A stretch of DNA of 64,000 nucleotides from Patella vulgata. Its lineage: Eukaryota; Mollusca; Gastropoda; Patellidae. The notes below the pieces were generated by a model. The model did no database searches. It was not told the DNA's origin and saw nothing but the letters and a program-made list of their open reading frames with translations. Each line of letters begins with the position of its first letter. Position 1 is the first letter of the stretch. The DNA lies in assembly GCF_932274485.2 (NCBI RefSeq), contig NC_065885.2:27417062-27481061 (forward strand). Reading direction: 5' to 3'. A program made the translations under genes and the position numbers. Below, piece by piece: positions 35,904-50,900 of this stretch.

Positions 35904-38900
35904 TTAATATTTTACAATTTCGGACCAAATTCTGAGTGCTTTCGAGGTAACAGTGCAGTCAATGGTGTACATAAAATTCTGTATAGAATTAAAAGCTACT
36001 TGTGTTTGTGGAGGGTACTTAACATTAAAAACAAAAAAAGATTTAAATAAAAGGTCAAAAGCCACAGATAAAAATTTAGAATTCACAATGACAGCATTTT
36101 TTTCCATAATTATAAAAAAGTTTGAAGGTTTAATATTAAGTATATATGGCTGGGTTCGCTGATTGTTATCTGAACTTAAATATTCTTCTAATGATGTTCC
36201 TATCTGAAAAATAAAAAAAATAAACTTTCTATAATGCACAATGTTTAAATAAACAAACATTTTGCCATATATTGAGTGTTTATGTGGTTTCAATTCTGCA
36301 TAACATTTTTGCTCAATTAGGTCAGAACCAGAACAAAAGTCTTGAAATTTGGGACTAAAAAAGAAATTTTTATTATGGTTGCGTAGGAATCTTTAACATT
36401 TACCACCGATTTGTACAAAAATGAAATTAGCTATAGGGAAGTACTGTTCAGCTCCGACTGGGCTAATGAAGCCATACAGCTAGCCAGCGTCCTACCATGT
36501 CCCCCCCCCCCCCCGCCCACACACACACCTATTTGTACACCATATTGCAACAGCAAACACCATCTTACCAACTAGTGGTTCAAACACTATTAAACAGACC
36601 AACTACCATTTGCATATAAGTCAGCCATAGCTTATGTTTTTGTCATTTCGATTAGAATACAGGCTTTTCATATTCGTGAATCAATGATCTTAATATGGAT
36701 ATTAAGCAATTCTTACCGGCACTTCTTCAATAATGCATTTCATTGCATCTGATGTTGACACTCTGTATCGTCCCATAGTTGGTAACAGAGTTACTATACA
36801 TCGTATCATTTTCAGTGTTGCTTGGTCTGAAAGTTGAGATAAAGTATTAATGATTCATTTCCTAGTTTTATGAGTGCATAAATTTCACAATTCTCATGTC
36901 AGCATTAAGAAGTGATAGTCAAAATATTATGTCCCTATTTGAAGGCAAATGATCATCAAATATACTGTTCTGTTCTGACTGGGCTAATGAAGACAGACAT
37001 ACACCATACAGTGTGCTATGAGGGAAATGTTGCCCGGACAGCGGCACTAAGGCATACCCTTAAATCGAATTCCAAATGCCAAAGGATATTTTATGTGCAC
37101 ACCCAAGGCTCTACACAGCATTGTGCAAACATAAGTAAATTTTCAAAACCACTAGCCAAACAAAATTTTCAGTTGCCAAGTCTGAAGATTAGAATAATTT
37201 GTCGTATGATATAGCTAAATTATATTGTGAACATACATAACTCGTCGTCCTATAATAATAATAAAAAAAGATGTTTTAAACATTTTTTTCCGACTGGGAC
37301 TCACTGCGAGACTAAGAGGGCGGTCAGCGAAGCTTGTAATTTTGCTTGTTTGGGTGGTGTAGCGTCAGTAGCATGACTATCATCATTTTTCCCCAACTGA
37401 GACTCACTGCGAGACGAAGTTACTTTACTAGTAAAGTAAGACGATATAGGTTTGATTCGTCTGCTAGCCATGCTGTCAGCTGTCTCGCAAACTTCTGATA
37501 AATACAGCGCATTCGCAATGAGAATTTCCTCGCAGAGGACAATGAGATTGACCCAATTTCAAACCAGGAAAGTAACAAGAGTGACATTTGACTGGGATCA
37601 TTGCCGATTACGTTATCTTTACGGAGTAAAGTTCAGATAGCTATAGTGTTAATTGGGGACTTCAAGATATATGTTCACTCGCCAGAAACCTAGCATTTAT
37701 AAATATCTGGTCGCCATTGTCAAAATTCACAGGACCTTGGTTTTTCATCCCAGCCAAAGAACTAGACTGCTGTCGTTGTCAGGCCCTCCGTCATGCACCA
37801 CTGACAAGCAAAAATCATGCCAAAAAGTCACTATGAACTTTGTCTGCCAACACCGGGAGCTCACAACAAATAGCTACTCTTAATCATAAGAAAAATGCAT
37901 GAAAATAGGTCATCTACTCACTTGGATCATATTGTGTCTCCAAATCAAGATTGCCTACTACATCAGGGCAGCGTCCATTTGTTTGGCAATATGTTATTAT
38001 TTTTTTGGCCCATTCATTTTCAATTTCTACAGAAGTCTGACAGCAATCAGGATACAATCTTTTAAAATCTATTGAAATCTGAAAAAAATTTGAAAGGTAA
38101 AAATATTTCCATCATACTCCTAATTTACTGTAAAAATACACACATAAATGTATTTTGTTGTTCCCCGTCCATTTGAAGAAAGCAGGGGACTATTAAAATG
38201 GGTTCGTCCGCCTGTCTGTCGGTCCGTCACAAAATAACTATCTAATTGAGCTAGAGTGTTTATTAGGTCAATGCCTTGATGGAGTTCAAAGATGAGCATT
38301 TTCTGCTTAGGGTAAGTAGAGATAAGCAATTTGATTGGTTGATGATTTGGGACACGATAACTTTTAGTTCTAATTAAGTGAGAGTGAAGAAACTTGGTGT
38401 ATAGCTTTATTACACCAATACCTTGACTAAGTTCGATAATGAACGTTTTTTGCTCAGGGTAAGCAGAGCGATAAGCAATTTGATTGGTCGAGACTTGTTG
38501 GCTTGTTTTCTTACAAGCAATGACATTAATCTTATTTATCTCATAAATCCTTTGTTTCATTTTAATTTCATATGCCTAGTGACTTGTATTGAACTTTCTT
38601 GACTATCCAAATACTTACCAAATCTGGTGTATCAACATATCTGGGATAATCGGAAAGAATCTCTCTCAGAGACGGAGAGCCTTTCTTAATCCATTTCTGT
38701 CGGTTATTAAACGTCGCTGCCATGGCATCAGCGATTTCCTTGAAATTTCTTTCCGTTGAAACGGTATGACTTGCTTTAACTTTTAAACGTTGTACCTCAT
38801 CATCATTAATGTCATCTTCTTGATCTTCTGTAATAACTAGAAAATAACTTTTTTTTTATGACACTTGTTCTCAGTGTATGGAATTGATCAATGTAAATGT

Positions 38901-41900
38901 TAATTTATGAATACTTATTATAGTCGGCACATTAACAATACCATTATATCAGCCAAATGTAGGGTAAAATTGATGTAGTCATAACTTAATCAAGCCAGTA
39001 GTATATTTTAGTTAATACAGGTAAAAACACATACCAAGTGTTCTGGCTTTGTATTTTTTCTGGCTTTTATCATATCGTCTGTAAATTTCTCTCATCCGGT
39101 TAGTAATGAAGCCTTTCCCTGCCCCAGGACAATAATATAATTCCTGAAAAAAGGACAACACTAATTGAAAATCTAATTATTTGCAATTGTGAATACGGTA
39201 TAGAAAACTGTTTTGTAATATGATGTTATTTATACTTGCCACTTTTGGGGCCTTTAATATTTGAACAAGTAAAGCGATCTATATGAACAGGTAATCACCA
39301 ACTACATGAACAGGAAACGTCATTGCATCTATGCAAATGCGATGTCGTAATATATAAATACTAAAATAAAATCAAATGTGATTGTCTAAAAAAACAGCAT
39401 GCTAAGTTTCATGAAAATCATACTTGAATTGGCAGACCTGGGCATTGCCCCATGAAGAGGAAGAAGAACAAGATTACTAAGTGTATAGAACCAGTTCCTT
39501 ATTCAAAAAGAAATATACAGATAGTACTTACATAGCCTTTGCCTGATTGACAAGCTCTGTGAGGGAAAGTTTCGACAATGTCTATTGCCATTTCCAACTG
39601 TCTCTTAGGAGGTGGGTAACTGAATAAAATATTATATGTATTAATTGGCTAAAATTGACTAGACAGTTTTGATTGGGTTAAAATAATGTTAATTTAATAA
39701 ATTTACTTTAAATGTTTGATGTATTGGTTTGCTTTGTCACAGATGAGCAGTCATATCTAGCCACACCTAGACAAAAGTAAGATTCCGTCAGTGCCCATTC
39801 AGGTACAGTATTACTATAGTAATCAGAATTTTAGACTCCAAAATACCTTAACAATAGAGAGGTTTTGCAACTAAACAGTTACACTAACATTTAGATAAGT
39901 GTAAATGGAAACTGTACATTATGACGTTTGGTAAATTCACTCTTACAGTTACACGTAGTAGGTGGCGACACAAACTTGGTCCACGATCTCGATAAGCCTT
40001 CATCACAGATACATTGTCTCGGCCTTTTCTTATTTTGTCTACATGAAGGTCTTCTCTGTGGATTTAGTTCTTGAAAACCACGATTCAGAGAAAAGTTATG
40101 GACTGGATTATATAAATTAAACAAGGTATAGGCTGCTATCCATCGGAAACACTTTCATGATGTGCGCCTCACGTCATATGTCACTAAAACTGATTACATT
40201 TAACCGTGTAAGTGTAAATGTAAAGTTGCGAAACCTCTCTGATAATCTTTTCCAGTGGAATTGAACACTTACCTTCCAAAATTGTCTATCAGAAAGCTAC
40301 AAGCTGCTCTTATCATTAATTTTTCTGCTCTTTCATCTTCCAGTTTTTCTTTATTCATTTCTTTTATAATATGTTCTTTTTCTGGGTGGTTTTTTATGGC
40401 ATCCAATACTGAAACTGAAAAAATAAACACATGATATGTATTTAACAATATATACAAACTTTGTGATATGAAATGAAGTTTGTTTCAAATCCTCTATAAA
40501 GATTAAAATCCCAAGGTACTACCCCAAGCAGTAAAAATCTAAAGCATCCTTGTTTGTCATTTGATTTGTCTATCAGCAAATACAGTAAGGTTATTATCTT
40601 ACATGTAAGTAAATTATTGGATCATTTTTTTGTTCGCTTGTTTCTACGAAGAGTAAGCTGCAAATATTACTGTTGCCACATGCAATCAACAATACCAATT
40701 GATCACTGTGGGTGCTACATGTACATCCCTTCAGCAGACAACACGCTGACAGTCTGTCAGTTTGTGATATGCTTATATTTTTGTTCTGTAGTAATATGGA
40801 GTGTCTATTTATTTATTTATATATGCAAAATAGGACATACTTTTATTGGATAACTACCCTATAAATACTCTTCGTGGGACTATATCTTTACATACAGTAA
40901 TAATAGAACATTGTTCCAAACAATTAAAAAAAGATGAAATTGTTACCAGTTTTTCTGTGTGGCGTACTGGGTAAATTCCGTGATAACGGTCTTAAAACAT
41001 CATCATCTTCGGACCTGCATGGCTTGCTTATAACCGGAAGAGCCATATGTACATCATTTACTGAAAAAAATAACTTAACTTTAGAGAGAGAAATTTCTGC
41101 AAATCAGTACCAGAACAGAAATATTATTTTGTCCAGTTTAATTTAATTTATCTTTTCCTTTATATGTAGTCTGGCCTACATGTATTCTGTATATCTCAAC
41201 AGGTAATGATAATCCATCAAATATAGATACAGACTTTTTCTGTTCTTGTTGAAACTTACCCAAGTCTGAGTTTTCTGCTTCACACTTGAGCAAGTGTATG
41301 AGCTTTCTTCTCTTTATTGGTGGTAGAATGGTAATATCCTTCTCAACATCTAAATGTAACAGGGTCATATTTTGGGACTCTGTCAATTAATGTTGGTGAA
41401 GAATGTCCTGATCAGTGTCTTGATTGTTGGAAGTTTTTAATAAGTGAGTTTATAGTTTTGGTTGTGAGATAATGTAAATTCATTAAAATGTTTTGGGGGA
41501 TGGATTTTCAGTTGTATGGGTCTGGAATTGTATTGTCCGGATTATGGTGTTTTATTTTAGTGGTTGAAATGTCTTAGTTCTTATATGGGTTTACTTTTAA
41601 TATTTTTTTGGTATAGTTGAAAGGATAACTCGTTGGACTCTTTATAGTTCTGAAGGTGGTCTCTTTCTGAAATATTGTTTATCAGGTGATTAGTAATTCT
41701 TTGTCCTGGTTGGTTATTCAGAAGTTTAGCTGGGATAAAACTAAATTACACGCATGCATCAGTACCACATGTTACAGATTTAGTGAAGGTCAATACCGGC
41801 TCTTTTCCACAAATGGGTAAGCTATTTAATTTAACTTTCTTGTAATAGATGACTGCAAGTGGACTGTGAGTTTCATGAGTGTTTGATATATAATTATATA

Positions 41901-44900
41901 TGTAATTCAAATACTGTAAGGTAAAAATTGTAGGATGTGTAGCCAATAGAACTGTTGGTTACGAATATATGGATAATGGCAACTATTGTATTTTCAGGGC
42001 CAACTTGTCGAGCATAAATGTATTTTGTGTTATAGTTATGTGTAGTACCAACAGAAATGGTGTTTAATGGTTATGGTGAATTGAAATACATCTAGATCGA
42101 CCAACATCGACTACGCGCTTACGCGTTTCATTTAATTGTTTTAAACTGTATCATGTGTCGTTTGTGGATTATATAAACTTATTTAAACCTTATCGTGTTG
42201 TCAATCAAGAAATCTATTTTCCCGAACTAAGCAGGTTCAATCTATCAACTTTACCACACCATTGCAGGTGATGGAAAGGGTAGGTCTGCAATAATGGAGC
42301 CCCCAGGGAGGAGTAGATTTTCTTGGTTGTACCAGTAACAAGTTGAACTGTTTAGTTTTCAATTAACTTATCGTTAGACTTTAAAGTGAATCCGATGGCG
42401 TTTAATTACTGACATTCAAATTTATATGCACATTATCATCAAGCTTGAATTCTCGTGACTTTGTGACAGTGTTTAACCACTGGAACTGAAATTATAACAG
42501 ATTCTGGATGAAGATTGGAACTGTGTAACAGTGAATATTGAACATTAATATTATGAACTATTGATTAATTTAGTGTTAATTTGATTAATTTAGTGTTAAT
42601 TTGTTTGTTTTCATTTATTTTTAGTGTCGGTAAACCTGGTATGTATGGTTGTAAGTATGGATGTTGACAGCACTAATAAATAAATAGGTCAAGTTTAAAT
42701 AAGTTAGGGCATAAAATTCCGTAACTATTGATAATCTTAGAACATCATTCAATACACATTGCATTATACTAAAATATATAACAGTTATCCCAGTAACACT
42801 ATAACTTGTATTGTCTTTATTTTATCAACAGTGGAGTTTTTTTTATGTAGAGTTTAGAGTAGTTTGGTCAGTTGATTGGTTTGAATATGTCGGAGGAAGA
42901 AGTTGTGGTCTTGGGTAACACACTAAGAAAGTTGGGTCTTTTTCCAAAGCGTATAGGTAAGACTGAAGATGACGTTGCTGAGTGGATGGAAGATGTTTTG
43001 AAATCTAAAGGTAAGTGGCCGGTTAAATCGGATGATGAAACAGAGTCGTCTACTAAATCAAGACCACCAGTTAATCCGATGCCGAAGTTGTCAATGTTTT
43101 ATGGTGAACCAGGAAAAGGTGAAGTTAGTTACGACCTTTGGAGATACGAAGTAGATTGTTTAATTTCAGAAGGTGTATATGATAACCATGTAATACTGTT
43201 GGCTATTCGCCGATCACTTAAAGGGGAGGCCGGTAAGGTTATAATGCGGTTAGGTCCGCATGTTGATGTTAAAACTGTCTTAGCCAAATTGCATAGTGTT
43301 TACGGTACATGTGAAGAAGCAGAATCTTTAATCGGACTCTTTTACAGTGCTAAACAATATCCATCTGAAACGGTTACAGATTGGGCATGCCGGTTAGAAG
43401 ATATACTCGCAAGAGTAACTCGAGAGGGTAGTCCAGATCCTAAAGAATCCGATGAGACATTAAGGAATGTATTTTGGCGTGGATTGTTGCCACACTTACG
43501 TGATTTGTCTGCTCACAAATATGATAAATCAACAAGTTTCGACACACTACGTGTTCAACTTCGCCGTATAGAGCATGATGTTAACCAACGAAACTTATCA
43601 GCGAGTACCGCTACTTCGAAGCCAAATCCTTTTAACATGATACATACAAAGTCTTCTAATTCTGAATTTCAGGAACTTAAAGGGATAGTTCACAGTATTT
43701 CTTCACAAGTTAGTGGATTGAAGGATCAAGTTTCGCAATTAGCTTATAAAGTTGACAGACCTAAGGTTCCACGATGGCAGTCACAAGGAAATGATTCAAG
43801 AGGTGAGATGTCAAATAATTTTAGTAGTAATAACCGGGATAATCGGCGTAGTAGTCAAGGACCGGGACCCAAGTGTTGGGCTTGTGGTCAGTACGGTCAT
43901 ATTAGGTTGGGTTGCAGAGCAGCATTTAACCAGAATCGTTCTTTAAACGTTCACAACCTCAGGCCAAGGGAAGCGCCCTGGGGTACTCCACGCAGAGACT
44001 TCCCAGAGCGACGTTGAAATCGAATTTTGTAGTTGGTGAACCTAATGAAGCCAATGTTAAAGTTGAGGGAAATTGTTGTACTGCACTTTTAGATACTGGA
44101 TCAACTGTGTCTACTGTAAGTGAAGAGTTATATAATTCTAAATTAAAACATTTACCTTTACAACCGCTTAAAACTATGTTGGATATAGAATGTGCTGATG
44201 GTAAACCATTGCCGTATAAAGGATATATTGAAGCAGATTTACAGTTTTCAGAATTGACAGATGAAACAATAACTTGTATTTTATTAGTAGTTCCGGTGAG
44301 TAGATATAATTCATTGGTTCCGGTTTTACTTGGAACAAATGTATTGACTCTTCTGATGAAACAATGTAAAGATGAACATGGGAAATCTTTTCTCCAAAAA
44401 GCGAAATTAACCACTTCTTGGTATTTATCTTTTCGTAGTATGGATTTATCAGAAAAAGAATTAGTCAAACGAGATTTCAGTTTAGGAATAGTGAAAAGTG
44501 CCTCAGTCAATAGGATACTAGTTCGTCCAAATTCTCGTATAACGTTACCATGTTATGTTGATAAAAAGTTACGATACCCGAAGGTGTCGGTGATGGTACA
44601 CCCATGTCAACGTTCCAGTATTTCATCTGATTTAGATGTTTCTCCATCCATAATGATGTATGATTACAATAATACAGATTATATTTCAGTTAACGTTTCA
44701 AATGTGTCTACAAATACTATTGTTATTTCACCCAAAGCTATTGTGTGTGAACTACAGCCGGTAAATATTGAAGATAACGAAGTTACTTCAGATGGATCCA
44801 ATGCCTCGGTCTTAAATAAAGTAGAAATTGACGAAAGCGATTTATCAGAGGAAGAGATAATTCAAGGTAAGAACCTGTTGTTAAGTTTTGACGATATTTT

Positions 44901-47900
44901 CGCACATAATGATCTGGACTTGGGACATACATCCAGAGTACAACACAGAATTGAACTTATAGATGAACAACCGTTTAAGCAACGGCACCGCCGTATACCT
45001 CCATCGATGTTTACTGAAGTAAAAGATCATTTAAAGCAGTTGTTAGCATGTGGTGTTATAAGAAATTCACATAGTCCATGGGCATCAAACGTGGTACTTT
45101 GTCGTAGAAAGAACGGTAAATTACGCATGTGCACTGATTTCAGACAATTGAATAATAGAACGATCAAGGATTCGTACGCTCTTCCCAGAATTGATGAGTT
45201 ATTGGATCATTTAGCAGGTAACAAATTTTATTCAAAGTTAGATATGAAGTCCGGATATTACCAGGTCGAAGTTGCCGAAGAACATAAGGAGCGTACCGCT
45301 TTCACAATTGGTCCGCTTGGTTTTTATGAGTATAACAGACTTCCTTTTGGTCTTTGTAATTCTCCCGCGACGTTTCAGAGGCTTTTAGAAGATTGCTTAG
45401 GAGATCTTCATTTGACGATATGTGTAGTGTATATTGATGATTTGATTATTTTTGCAGATTCATTCGAGGAGCATCTACAGCGCTTAAATAAGGTTTTAGA
45501 GCGTTTACGTCAGTGTAATTTAAAATTAGCACCTGATAAATGTAGTTTCTTTAAAAGACGTGTAAACTATGTTGGACATGTTATCTCCGAAGCGGGTATT
45601 GAACCAGATCCAGAGAAAATTGAGGTGATCCAAAAATGGCCACGCCCATTGAATTCTGTCGAGGTAAGAAAATTTCTTGGATTTGCTGGTTATTATCGTC
45701 GTTTTGTGAAAGATTTTTCGAAAATATCAAAACCTTTATCTATTTTGATGCCCACAACGGGTAAGAAAAATAAAAGTAATGTTTCCGTCAAGTGGAAGTG
45801 GGATATTGAGCAGGAAAATGCATTCTGTGAATTAAAGGATCATTTGTGTAGTTCTCCAATTCTTACAAGCTGTGACTATACGTTACCATTCGTTTTACAT
45901 ATTGACGCTTGTCAAACTGGTCTGGGTGCAGTTCTTTATCAGAAACGAGATAATTTATTGAAAGTTGTGGCTTACGCGAGCAGAAGTGTGAATAAATCGG
46001 AACAAAATTATTCTGCTCATAAATTGGAATTTTTAGGGTTAAAATGGGCCGTTACAGAAAAGTTTCATGATTATTTGTATGGGAACAAGTTTGTGGTGTA
46101 TACCGACAATAATCCATTAACCTATATTTTGACTTCCGCTAAATTAGATGCAACAGGTCATAGATGGCTCGCCGCTCTTTCTGCGTATGATTTTGAAATA
46201 AAATACAGACCCGGGAAAAATAATTTGGACGCCGATTTATTGTCAAGATTACATAAAGAATCGGAATATATTTCACATGAACAGGTACATGTAATTTGTA
46301 ATTCTATTCAGCCGAGTAATTATGCCGAATGTTTAAGTATATCACCAGAATTAGTGCCGGAGGTAAATTTAGGTCTAAATGGTATGACACCACGTGATTG
46401 GAGAAAGGAACAAGCAAAAGATGCCTCTATATTGTCTATTCTTAAATATTTAAGGTCGGGAATAAAGCCATTTGACAAGGAGTTCAACAAAGAGGTCCAA
46501 GTATTATGTCGTCGTTTAGAACACTTAAAGCTGAAACAGGGAGTTTTATATCGATCTGTGGAACATGAAGGGGAGATAATTGAACAACTCGTACTTCCAG
46601 GTCATTATAGGAAATTAGCATTTCAGGCTCTTCACGATGATCTTGGTCACATGGGTAGAGATAGAACTATGGTATTAATGAGGGAACGATTTTATTGGCC
46701 TGGTATGGCAAGTGATGTTGAACTTTGGATCAAGAATTGTGAACGTTGTTTGAGACGAAAATCTCCTACAAATATGCGAGCCCCTTTGGTGAATATAGAA
46801 ACTACTCACCCCCTTGAAGTTGTTGCGATGGATTTTCTAACACTAGAACCATCTAAAGGTAATTATCAGTATATTCTAGTTATTACAGATCTGTTCACAA
46901 AATATGCTCAAGCAATACCTACACGGAATATGACAGCTCGCACAACGGCTGAAGTATTTTTCAATAATTTTATAGTTCATTATGGTTTACCAAGTCGGAT
47001 ACATTCTGATCAAGGAGCTAATTTTGAGAGTAAAATTATTAAAGAATTATGTAGTTTAGTAGGTATGGATAAATCCCGCACCACAGCTTATCACCCGATG
47101 GGTAATGGGCAGTGTGAAAGATTTAATCGGACACTTTTGAATATGCTGGGTACACTTACGCCGGAGAAGAAAAATGATTGGAAAATACAAGTAGCACCTC
47201 TTGTACATGCATATAATTGCACACGACATGAAACCACTGGATTTTCACCTTTCTATTTAATGTTTGGACGCCACCCTCGTCTTCCAATAGATTTAGCGTT
47301 TGGAGTGAGTCGAGAAGTGTCTAATGTGTCATTACATTCGTATGTAAAAGCGTTAAAGGAACGGTTACAACGTTCTTATGAATTAGCGATTAAATCATCA
47401 GAGAATTGTAAAGAAAAACAGAAGACAAAATATGATCGGAAAGTTAAAGGTATTCGTCTTGATATTGGTGATCGTGTTTTAGTACGTACTTTAGCGTTTC
47501 AGGGAAAACACAAATTAGCTGATCGATGGGAACCTGGCGTTTACATTGTTGAGGATCAACCTAATTTGGAAATTCCTGTTTTTGTGGTCAGACCAGAGTC
47601 TGGGCGTGGACGATCGCGTACTTTACATCGAAATAATTTGTTATCAATCAATAGCGTTGAACCCGTGTATTTTCCGACTCCAAAACCGAGAAAGCGAAAA
47701 ATAGTAATTGAGTCTAAAGTAGCTGCGGAAAAATGTGTTGAATTAGATTCAAGTTCTGATGAAGAATTTAGTTATGTGGAAGCCAATGATCCTGTAAATG
47801 AGAATTACCCGGAGGTTATTCTTACGGGAGGAGGGGAAGGTGATCATGAAATTATCGAGGATATTGTTGAGGGGGATCACAATACCGAGATATTTCATGG

Positions 47901-50900
47901 GGCATCTAATGACGCATCTGTAAGTAATGAAAATACTGAGGTAAAATCAATTGAAGTTAATGTTTCAGGTGACGCCGTAGATAATAATCCAAGTCCTCTA
48001 CCGGCAGATGTATCTATTGAAACAAGACCTCGCCGAACATGTAACCAACCTCAATGGATGCAGAGTGGTGATTTTGTTATGGCTCAAATTAATAATCCGT
48101 CAGATTGGTATGAGAAAGCTAACTATATTCATTCATTACATCTTTCAGGTTCTTTAAGCAAAATGGCTCCAGAGGTTAGTACGGCATTGTTGTCGTTAAT
48201 TACTGGTAAGTAAATGACGGGACGTCATTTTTACGGTGGGGGGAAGTATGTAACAGGGTCATATTTTGGGACTCTGTCAATTAATGTTGGTGAAGAATGT
48301 CCTGATCAGTGTCTTGATTGTTGGAAGTTTTTAATAAGTGAGTTTATAGTTTTGGTTGTGAGATAATGTAAATTCATTAAAATGTTTTGGGGGATGGATT
48401 TTCAGTTGTATGGGTCTGGAATTGTATTGTCCGGATTATGGTGTTTTATTTTAGTGGTTGAAATGTCTTAGTTCTTATATGGGTTTACTTTTAATATTTT
48501 TTTGGTATAGTTGAAAGGATAACTCGTTGGACTCTTTATAGTTCTGAAGGTGGTCTCTTTCTGAAATATTGTTTATCAGGTGATTAGTAATTCTTTGTCC
48601 TGGTTGGTTATTCAGAAGTTTAGCTGGGATAAAACTAAATTACACGCATGCATCAGTACCACATGTTACAGATTTAGTGAAGGTCAATACCGGCTCTTTT
48701 CCACAAATGGGTAAGCTATTTAATTTAACTTTCTTGTAATAGATGACTGCAAGTGGACTGTGAGTTTCATGAGTGTTTGATATATAATTATATATGTAAT
48801 TCAAATACTGTAAGGTAAAAATTGTAGGATGTGTAGCCAATAGAACTGTTGGTTACGAATATATGGATAATGGCAACTATTGTATTTTCAGGGCCAACTT
48901 GTCGAGCATAAATGTATTTTGTGTTATAGTTATGTGTAGTACCAACAGAAATGGTGTTTAATGGTTATGGTGAATTGAAATACATCTAGATCGACCAACA
49001 TCGACTACGCGCTTACGCGTTTCATTTAATTGTTTTAAACTGTATCATGTGTCGTTTGTGGATTATATAAACTTATTTAAACCTTATCGTGTTGTCAATC
49101 AAGAAATCTATTTTCCCGAACTAAGCAGGTTCAATCTATCAACTTTACCACACCATTGCAGGTGATGGAAAGGGTAGGTCTGCAATATAAATACTTGAGA
49201 TCATCAACAGTTTCTGCACCAAGATCTAAAATGTGCTTGATGACTGGATCTTCTTCAGGGACATTCAATTTTCTCTTTAAAAAACTAGCAATATTCTCAT
49301 CCTGAAAATAATTTAATTGAAGAATATTAACAATTTTTGTCTACAAATACATAGGTCATACAGCTACAAAAATTGATAAATTATTTCCATACATTGAACA
49401 TGAAATGTTTTATTGAATTTTATTTTCAGTCAGTGCTTTTCATTAGGGACTTTACGAGTAGCAATTTACCTGAAATTTAATGGTCTATGTATGTACATGT
49501 GTGTAGTAGTAAAGAAATAGGCATCAAAACAAGAATTCAAGTGTATTAATTACAAAGTTAGAGCATAAGTCCTTATGTATACTCAGAGATAAAAATGAAT
49601 ACTAAGATAAGAAGCAATCGGAAAAATATCACTGGCCTAGGCTGCGGTTGTCTGTTAATGACATTACGTAAAGGTGGTAGTTTGCCACTAGATGTATGTA
49701 TATTTAATGGAAATTAGAGTTACGCAGTTTCATAATTAATATCCTACAGTCCTACATGTACATCAATTTTTACTGTTTTAGATTATATTGCATGTTTTAG
49801 CATTACAAGGATATTTACATAGAGCTAAATGTATGCAATCCAGATATCAGGGATTGCAACTGAACATGCACTCAACATTTTATGCATGATACAAACAGTC
49901 TACATGTATGTACATGTACTTACGTCAATAACAACTATCCAATAATGCATACTTCATGACAATATAAGTTTTTTCACAATTATCTTCAAATGATGAGTGC
50001 AATCCAAGTGGATGACAATCATGTAATTTGCATGGTTCTGCAATGGTGTATTCATCTTTAAAAGTAACTTCATATGAGTGATAGTGGTTATTAAATTGGT
50101 AGGTATGTAGCATTTGAATGATAAGTCGAGCTACATTTTCCACTATTAATATATTTTTCACTTGTCCTAATTGAGGTTCGCCATTATTCATGCCCAATAC
50201 AACTATCATATTTGGCTTGTATTTCACGCCATTGTAATTTAAATAATTTGCCATAAAGACTTCTTCATTGGGAGAAATGCTGTGCTCATTGAGTAACCCT
50301 GTTGGGATTTTGAGCGATACTGGTAAAATAACTTGACCTGTTCCTACATCAACTGTTAGTTTTACTTTGGGTGTAATCCAGTCAACAGCTAAACGTATTT
50401 GCTCTTTCCACGCCACACTTTTGCATATATTTTTGAAGCATCTAATAATGTGGCACAAGTCCTTTGATGGGGCATGTTTAGCTTCGTATCTCATACACCA
50501 GTACTGAGAAGCTGGACCAAGTTGACGCAGCTTAGAAGGGTAATGTACAAGAAAATGTTGTTTCGGTATAATAGTGTCATCAGGGAAAAGCGTCTTAAAA
50601 AGACAGTGATGGCGATATATAATTTCTTCTAAATAGACGGTAATTTCAACAGTTATAGCTGGAGCCAAAATAATATCGGTTATTTCCATTAGAAGCTGAA
50701 GTAGAAGTAAATGTTTATCATCTGTTGGTATAAGGTCTCCAATTAGTAAAAAAATGTATCTTCCCAGACACCAGGACTGTGATGCATTCAAACCCAGCTT
50801 TTTATCTTTCGATGCCAATTTCTCTGGTTTAATCTGTGTTGGCTTATTTTTACAATCAACTAAGAAATCAAACATCTGTAGTCTTGCATTTAGTCCTTGT

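Larger units (their letters stand above)
41355..49187 (+). mobile_element. Ty3/gypsy LTR retrotransposon, looks whole
   Basis: 7833 bp: two LTRs of 939 bp (41355-42293, 48249-49187), a gag frame and a pol frame. The LTRs have equal length and no difference was found in the stretches compared by eye, so insertion is recent. A purine-rich tract precedes the right LTR and a TGGAGCCCCCAGGGAGG primer-binding-like site follows the left LTR. Direct repeat TAAA flanks the element (41351-41354, 49188-49191). Order protease, reverse transcriptase, RNase H, integrase identifies Ty3/gypsy (Metaviridae). No env-like frame was seen. It lies inside an exon of the SAMD3-like gene, on the opposite strand. Confidence 0.95.

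Noticed and set aside
40408-40414. Alternative acceptor six bases inside exon 4 of the SAMD3-like gene
   Set aside because: TTTCAGTTTCAG offers two AG sites; both keep phase, and the outer one was used in the model. A two-residue difference cannot be decided from sequence.
41746-41946. 66-codon minus-strand frame, repeated at 48640
   Set aside because: Lies within the LTR and is the same in both copies only because the LTRs match; no domain.
43959-44510. 183-codon minus-strand frame
   Set aside because: Antisense shadow of the gag-pol junction of the LTR element.
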